Shown one piece after another: positions 57,481-64,000 of a stretch of DNA of 64,000 bases. The stretch is from Liolophura sinensis (lineage: Eukaryota; Mollusca; Polyplacophora; Chitonida; Chitonidae): positions 6,253,435 to 6,317,434 of the forward strand of contig NC_088296.1 of NCBI RefSeq assembly GCF_032854445.1, given 5' to 3'. A program made the translations under genes and the position numbers. Numbering within the stretch: the first letter of the stretch is position 1; each line of letters begins with the position of its first letter. The notes under the pieces were generated by a model. It was given only the letters and a program-made list of their open reading frames with translations, was not told the DNA's origin and did no database searches.

Positions 57481-60400
57481 CGTGTGTTTCCTTCAACAGA
57501 AAAACTCGGCACGAAACGACCATTATATCACTGTTACGCTTTCCCCCCATAACTCATGCGTATGCGTCGTTCACGTGGACCATGTGTGTAGTGATCACAT
57601 ATAGGTTACGCAAGCTGGTGTGCACATGTTCAGACAGAAAATAGTACTCCTCATCAAAATTCCTCGATGTGTGGGTGTGTGGAGGGGAAAAGCTAATTTA
57701 ATCTGTACAGTTAATGAGACTATCAAAGTCAACTGTATGGTAACTCCACCGCGAATTGACAGACTCTCTCTCAACAAGCTAATTTAGCTGTTTGCTTGAA
57801 GGCTTATTATACATTTACACCAACAATAAACCAACATGGCGATGGTATAAGTGAAGTATACCTGTACAGGCGTAAAACCATCGATGAAGTTAATAAAAAT
57901 ACAAGGTTAAGAAACTGGATTAGAGCTATAACGCATACTTATTTTCTTGGTAGAGAACAGATTCATTCTCATCGAAATAATCTCTCTATTCCCCCGTTAG
58001 GCCTAAGGTCACATAGCTGCGGAATTCGCAGAATCTCTGATTGTATTGATTTCCAGTTAAAGCTGTAGCCTATAAATATTCTCACGAAAGAAGAGAGATT
58101 AATTCAAAAAAGTTTTTATTCGTTCGTTATTTGTGAATTCAAACGTCAAAATTATACAATTTGTTATTTTTTGGAACATATCAAATTCTAACAAATTAAG
58201 TCTTTTGATCTTCACAGAATCAATCCCCACGAAAAGACAATACTGTCTCGGGAGACGCTGACCTAAATCCATGCCAGTCGATAGCTTTTCTTTTTTAACC
58301 CTGCTTGGCACAGAATTCATGTTTATTGTCAACAGCGTTACATTACATAAGGTTATTATTTCAAACCTATGTACCGCTAATTGCCCTGTATTAGCCTGTT
58401 GTCGGCACATACCCAAACTTACAGCTCTCTTATCACATTTACACTTATTACTCATATTTCAACTCTAATTAGCAGTATCTTGCGGAAGTGTACAAATCGC
58501 ATTTACATCTTACCTGAGAAATAATTATACAGAGTGCCAATGCGTTGGTGAGTGTATTTTATTACAGAACGACCGATCATTCAAGGCGTTTATGTGGCAC
58601 ATTACATCCAAGATAATGTCAAGCAATCACGTGACCCGAGAATCCAATCTGCTTTACGAGGCATTTATCGACAGGACAGGGATTAAGCCATGGCGGGATA
58701 GCCTCGCCCGAAGAGCAGAGGATATTTTGGTCTGGTATCTCATATGAAATCACAGTTACTGCAATCAGATTTCAAGTTGTCAAAGGGTACCATGAGGGCT
58801 TGTGAAACTGGTTTAATTATCCCTGCGTTATTCAGACACCCCCAGATCCCAATCCGAAACTCTGCCATTTAAATTCTTGTAGGTCAATCATAAGACAAGA
58901 GATTCTATCAACCCAATGCCCGTGGCCAATTTAGAGCCCTTCTCTGGTTTTCCGGGGCTAAGCAATTTCGTTACACCAAAAAAATTTGATATTTACAAGA
59001 TTATATAGCGTCGAAATTCTGTAGTGAATTTGGAAGGTTCGAGAGATCCCGTGCAGTCGGCTGATTATGCTGTGTGAATATGTTACCGTTTTGAAGACGT
59101 TTGATCACACATCAGCTTAGTACACAGCTATTTACGTCTTGAAAAAATGTCAAAGAGTGAAGTCAAAGGCTGAACGCCTGCAAGTTTTAATTATCAGACT
59201 AACCATGAACTGGACTCTGATGCTAGAAAAATTGATAATTTCTCTCTTGTCTCGACTCAAAAGAAGTGACATGCGTTAATCATGCAAATGCTTTTGATAA
59301 ATGCATTTCAACATGTTACGTCTGATACGTACAACGGAATCTTGTCATTTTGCACTCGCCTTTGTGGCTTTCCCAGACTCACCTTTCAGCAAAACAAAGA
59401 GGAAAGTACGTCAACACCGGGTTTGGTGAGGAAATCTGTCGATTTCCTTGCTTTCGCTCTTCTCGTCGTCTTTGGTAACAGCAAGGCGGCGCACGTTTTG
59501 TAGCTTTGCGTTTCTTGAAGACTTCTTTCTCACCAATACGTTACGTTACGTGCGGGATTGTTCGTTAGTGACATGCCTTAAGCCGATGGTTTACTCCGTG
59601 CACTCCCGTTTTCTCCACTCATAAGGTTGACCGCTGTAGTTCACGTAAAAAAAAATTATTTCCATCATGTGTTTTTCCAGTAGAGAATGTCGGCACCATG
59701 ACTTCAGATTTTTACTGATCAGTCTCATACATACGGAAGGCGTATATACCACCCATGTATGCTTCTATAAGGGGGAAATGTTACGTAAGCTGTGTGCATA
59801 TCCACTGAAATACAGAAAGCATGTCATGAAAACATATTAAAGAATCATGAGAATTATTGCTCATGGGGACAAGAGATGACGTCCGTTGAAGATTAGTTAA
59901 TGTTTTTGTAAGCCAACATAATATCCAGAGTTTATGAGTCAACCAAAGGCAACAGCGCTGTAACGCGAATATTAAGTTATACAAAACTTTTCTGCGGGAC
60001 TGTATTTTGTCTTCTCCGGAGACTGGTTTAGCTTGGCTAAAGTCCTTTGATCAGTGTAATTCAGAGCTCCCTATGTTATCATTACGATTCCCTTGGACAC
60101 ACCGCTGCCCGAGTAAGTCTTAGAATTGTCCTGATGCTGCATAAACCGATGTCGCATCGACAATTTATAGTGTTAAACAGCCTCGGCAAATCTCAGACTA
60201 AAGGACTTAGTCGTTAAGATACCGTCGATGCCAGTTTAGCTAAATGTCATGCTATGATATTCAACTAGGCCTCTGGACGCTGGAGAGGCTGGTCATCTCG
60301 TGTTAGGTAATGGAATCATATTCCTGTGAGATCTGCGAATTAAATCGTGTATGTAGAAATACCATTGGTTCGCGTGACAAGATCTGTGTGAGAAATCTAT

Positions 60401-60679
60401 CTTATTTTGCCCTTTACCATTTTTGGTGGTTATGATGAGAATGTTTCAGTTCTAGAAAGCAATAGACTCTTTCGTCTGTAAGCTACTGATTAACCTTTAC
60501 CCGTTATATCTATAGAAACCCCATAATCTTTTCCTGGATGACACCACAAGAGAGAAAAAAAAACAAGCTATCAACTTTTGTTTGAACTATCTTCTATATA
60601 AATCCCACAGAAGTACAATACGTTTGGTGGATGTTATGTTTAAGATCTGATGCTTCTACTGCTAAGCACAGTTTGATTT

Positions 60680-60733
60680 TTGATTTTTTTTTTTGATTGG
60701 TGTTTTACGCCGTACTCAAGAATATTTCACTTG
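60680..60733 (-). repeat. SINE-1 3' end only
   Basis: 'gattggtgttttacgccgta' and 'ctcaagaatatttcactt' preceded by poly-T. The rest of the SINE is absent, as in strong 5' truncation. Confidence 0.9.
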
Positions 60734-60944
60734 GATGTGGCACGAATTAGAATATAGCTCACATGAAATTTACGGGGGCTGTAATCGACATATTACTTAT
60801 CAGCCTTAACTCTGCTGCCACTTGGAAGACCAAACCGGATACTCATGTGACCCCGCGGGCCATCTTGTACATCTATACATCATGATGCTACCACTGAATC
60901 ATCATAACGAATCTAGTCAAGTCACGTCTGGAGTTCACAATTGG

Positions 60945-61110
60945 AAATTAAAATATGTAGTAGAAGAAAAACCCTAACTAAGGTAAATTGAGAAGAGGCC
61001 GTATTTCGCCGGTTAGGTGTGACCATTCACACTGCCGTCGCTGTTCTGGATTTGCTCTCTATGCGGTAGTCTTTTATGTTATATTATCCCCATTTTGTGT
61101 TAGCGAAAAC
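60945..61110 (+). repeat. Element X, 3' part
   Basis: It reads 'aggtaaattgagaagaggcc', 'gtatttcgccggttaggtgt', 'cactgccgtcgctgttctgg', 'tgcggtagtcttttatgtta'. Confidence 0.78.
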
Positions 61111-61291
61111 CGGTGTAAAACAACTATTTTTACCACAATTACGGCTACTCGTGATAACTCATTCGTATGAATTGAGTTCACATGGCGTAATAAGTGTGTA
61201 ATAATGACATAAGAGTTAGGTAAGCTTTGTACCTATGTGCGGATAGAAGATAGTATCTCTTGTGAAATCCTCTTGATGTATAATTGCTGAT

Positions 61292-61328
61292 GGCGGGGGC
61301 GGGGGTGGGGGCGTGGTGGAGGGGGGAT
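61292..61328 (+). repeat. G-rich run
   Basis: Runs of 4-6 G separated by C, T or A in copy 2 of the duplication. Confidence 0.85.
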
Positions 61329-63194
61329 CAATTCTGTTCAAGACAGAAGGTAAATTTTATGTAAGCGGGCTTCATCTCCACAGTTTATGTGACAATTCGG
61401 GTACTGCATTTTATCTCTACATAGAATCAAAAGTGCTTCTCTCTCTACAAGTTGATGTAGCTGTCTGCAGGGGGTTTGTCTGGAAGGTTAGGAAGTATAT
61501 GCATTTACTCAAGCCAAAACCGGGAACGAAGTGATTTAAGTAAAGTTACTTGTGCACAGTGTAAATAACAGATCAAGATCATAGAAATACAAGAAGAAGG
61601 AACTGGATTAGAGTATAACTCTAGTCATAAATATTCCTGTTGATAAGAACAGATTAATTCATATCAAAAGAAACTCTATGTTTCTCCATTAGACTTACCG
61701 TCATATAACTGCAGAATTCACAGAACTTCTGATTTTATTAATTTATGATCAGTAATAACTCATAAATATTCTCGTGGAAGAAGAAATTAATCTAAGCTAC
61801 TCTTTATTTGTCTCTTATCCATTGATAGAATACAGAAATACATGGTGTCAGTAATCCGCATTCTGTGCGAGGCGTCAGCCGAGCCCAATGTAAGGATTAT
61901 TGACATCATATATTTGCATATAATATCATTGATCAACCATGTAACGAATTTATGCTGCAAAGACCCATCAATTCAGTGCTGAAGACCGATGTATGGGTGA
62001 ATCACTTCAACGATGTGACTATTGTATTCATAACCAAACAAAGAGAGATAACCTACTCAGAAGACACATTTGACGTCGTCTGCTGGATTCGATAATATAT
62101 CTGTACCTCACGTGACCGTTGTTGACCAATGAATAGTCGAGTATTTTTGTCTGATTCGGGATAAAAACTAAAATCCATGCGAGATGATCGCAATTTCTCT
62201 TTTATCAGGCTTGGCCTTGGATAATGTGTTGTCATGTTTATTTTAAACGGCGTTAGGTGACATAAAGTTATTTTTTCAAACCCGTGTGCTGCCGATTGCC
62301 TTGGTATAATCTAGTGCCCGTACATTCCCGCGTTTATAGCTCTTTCGTCACCATTTACACTCGTATTACTCATATTTCATCTCTAATTAGCAGTAAATTT
62401 CGAGAGTGCAAGACACGTTTACATCGTACCTCAGCAATAATTATAAAAAGTGCTAAATTTGTGACACTAATTCATTACAGAACGACCAATCATTTCAGGC
62501 GTTTACGGTCCATTACATCCAAAAAATGTAACCAAATGCGATCATTTGAGCCGAGAATCCAATCTGCTTTACGAGACAATGATGGACAGGAATGGGCATA
62601 AACCTTGTTGGAGATATTTTTAGAGGCCGCAGTAAGCACCATTTCAGTCACTGGACACGGTGTATTACTCGGGGGAAAGTCGACGAAACGCTGCAGAACA
62701 TAGGCACCGTTACTTTTTTGCTACTGTTTTTTTTATCATTTCTCGTCTGAACGCTGTATGGCCTAGTATCTCATATAAAATCGCAAAATATTGAGGCCAA
62801 ATTTAAGGTTGTGAAGATATAAGAAGATTTATAAAAAAAAAACGTACTGTTTCTCCCTGGTCACTCATACATACGAGTGGAGTATACAAACCCTTGTTTA
62901 CATTAAGGGCAAAGGGGTTACTTAAGCTGTGTGCACATACGCTAAAATATAGAAAGTATCTTCTGAAAGCCTTCTGCTGGATCATTGCTGGTGGGGAAAG
63001 ATGAGGTCCGTTTGTGATTAGCTACTGTTCATGTAAGCCGACACGGTCTTCATAGTATATGAGGCAATCAGGGGAACTGCGCTGTAATTAAACTCTTGAG
63101 TTTGTACGTCTTTGTGGGGAAATCTGCAGACTGGTTTAGTTTGCAGTAGTTTTTACGACCTCGTATTTCGTCTTCTCGGGAATCTGGTCTAACC

Positions 63195-63310
63195 AAGCTA
63201 CTGAGGTAAATTGACAAGAGGCCGTGTTTCACTGGTTACTAATGACCATTGGTCCGATGTCACACTGTGATCGCTGTTCTGGTTTTATTGTTTAAGCTGT
63301 GGCGCTGTAA
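63195..63310 (+). repeat. Element X, 3' part
   Basis: It contains 'actgaggtaaattgacaaga', 'ggccgtgtttcactggttac', 'cacactgtgatcgctgttct' and 'ggttttattgtttaagctgt'. Confidence 0.8.
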
Positions 63311-63386
63311 GTATATCATACATCAACTCTAATTAGCAAGACATAAGAGGGTGTTCAAAAGAACGCTACATTAAGCTTGAGAAATT

Positions 63387-63540
63387 TATATATTTATTTA
63401 TTTGATTGGTATTTTACGCCGTACTCAAGAATATTTCACTTATGCAACGACGGCCAGCATGATGGTGGATGGAAACCGGGCGGAGCCCGGAGGAAATCCA
63501 CGACCATCCGCAAGTTGCTGAAAAACCTTCCCACGTAGCA
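63387..63540 (-). repeat. SINE-1, 5'-truncated, inside duplication copy 3
   Basis: The tail and 3' domain are complete ('gattggtattttacgccgta'). The copy stops after 'aaccttcccacgtagca'. TGAGAAA occurs at 63379-63385 and 63541-63547, and the sequence that is continuous in copy 1 near 58510 ('cctgagaaataattat') is split here, so the insertion followed the duplication. Confidence 0.9.
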
Positions 63541-64000
63541 TGAGAAAGAATTACATGGTGTCAAGGTGTTGGTGATAGTATTTCACTACAGAACGGCCGA
63601 CCATCCCAGGCGTTAAGGGTACATTACATCCACGATATAAAAGCAAGGGTATCACGTCACCCAAGAATCCAATTGCTTTTCGAAATATTCGCAATCCAAT
63701 TGCTTTTTCGCAATACAGGGCAATATTTGACATTGTGTTACTTGAGGGGCATGTCTGGGAAATGCTGGGTATTACCAGGTAATATAGGCAGTGTTATTTT
63801 TTGTCAACATATTATTTTTTCTCTCACTTTTGATCAAGAAACTAGATGGCCTATCTGATGAGAAATCGTATATACCAAAGCCAAAGTTTAGCTTGTGAAA
63901 GCGCATAATGGGCGGCCGTGGAAGGCGATTGTCTGGATTCACATCCCTACCTTAAACAGACGCGAGCTCAGATCTAGATCGAGCCGTCCCAGCTTTATTT

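Larger units (their letters stand above)
59090..62810. repeat. Second segmental duplication, copy 2
   Basis: The partner of 54415-58800 and the best ordered of the copies. It includes an X copy (60945-61110), a G-rich run (61292-61328) and a SINE-1 tail (60680-60733). No gene is recognised. A 105-codon frame at 62284-62601 is not kept in copy 1. Confidence 0.82.
62860..63950. repeat. Second segmental duplication, copy 3 (shortened)
   Basis: 62860-62970 matches 54850-54950 and 59725-59825 ('tactcatacatacga', 'ttaagctgtgtgcacatac'). 62985-63190 matches copy 1 near 54980-55170 ('aggggaactgcgctgta', 'gcagtagttttta-cgac'). 63195-63310 is element X. 63550-63690 matches 58555-58660 ('cactacagaacggccgacca'). 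63840-63910 matches 58735-58800. The middle segments are missing. Confidence 0.75.

Noticed and set aside
57828-57900. Possible SINE-1 3' domain ('ggtataagtgaagtatacct', 'ggcgtaaaacc')
   Set aside because: The similarity is short, and the same region seems to be present in the partner copy near 61540 without SINE character, so it is more likely part of the duplicated unit.

Overview
This window looks like a gene-poor, repeat-dense piece of a eukaryotic nuclear genome, most likely a mollusc (bivalve or gastropod). I found no protein-coding gene, rRNA or genuine tRNA that I can defend. All open frames are short (under 190 codons). The longest ones exist only because a tandem-repeat period is a multiple of three. 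The mollusc call is an inference. It rests on about 20 copies of one tRNA-headed SINE with a conserved 3' domain and a (AAAT)n tail, on a second SINE family ending in ATGACTGAAAAATTG...ACGACGTTAAAC, and on a third tail type, CACGATATGGCTGAAATATT...GGCGTTAAG. These resemble repeats I associate with mollusc genomes, but no database was searched.

Layout. 1-4.7 kb holds several copies of a dispersed unknown repeat, called element X here. 5.1-23.9 kb is a large imperfect tandem segmental duplication with three related blocks: A 9.13-14.12 kb (plus 5.06-5.64 kb), B 15.43-17.40 kb, and C 18.68-23.91 kb (plus 18.11-18.60 kb). Different SINEs sit inside and between the blocks. 24-28.5 kb is SINE fragments and mostly unique sequence. 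28.97-41.1 kb is dominated by element X and its tandem arrays, SINEs, a smaller duplication (30.3-32.85 kb) and a 1.15 kb minisatellite (38.63-39.78 kb). 41.7-51.6 kb is mostly unique sequence with a 36-bp minisatellite (45.4-46.1 kb), a G-rich minisatellite (50.46-50.84 kb) and scattered SINEs. 51.66-52.48 kb is an element X copy carrying an 87-bp array. 54.4-63.95 kb is a second, independent tandem segmental duplication with at least three diverged copies.

The main unusual observation is that element X repeatedly gives rise to tandem arrays in different registers: 35 bp from one end, 28 bp and 48 bp from two adjacent pieces of the other end, and 87 bp spanning both of those pieces. A 36-bp array starts next to a further X fragment. 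The second notable observation is an island of about 210 bp, including 89 bp without a difference, shared by blocks A and C, whose surroundings look clearly more diverged. Several SINEs have clear target-site duplications and give relative dates for the duplications.

All alignments were made by eye. Boundaries of old repeats are approximate, usually to within 10-30 bp.
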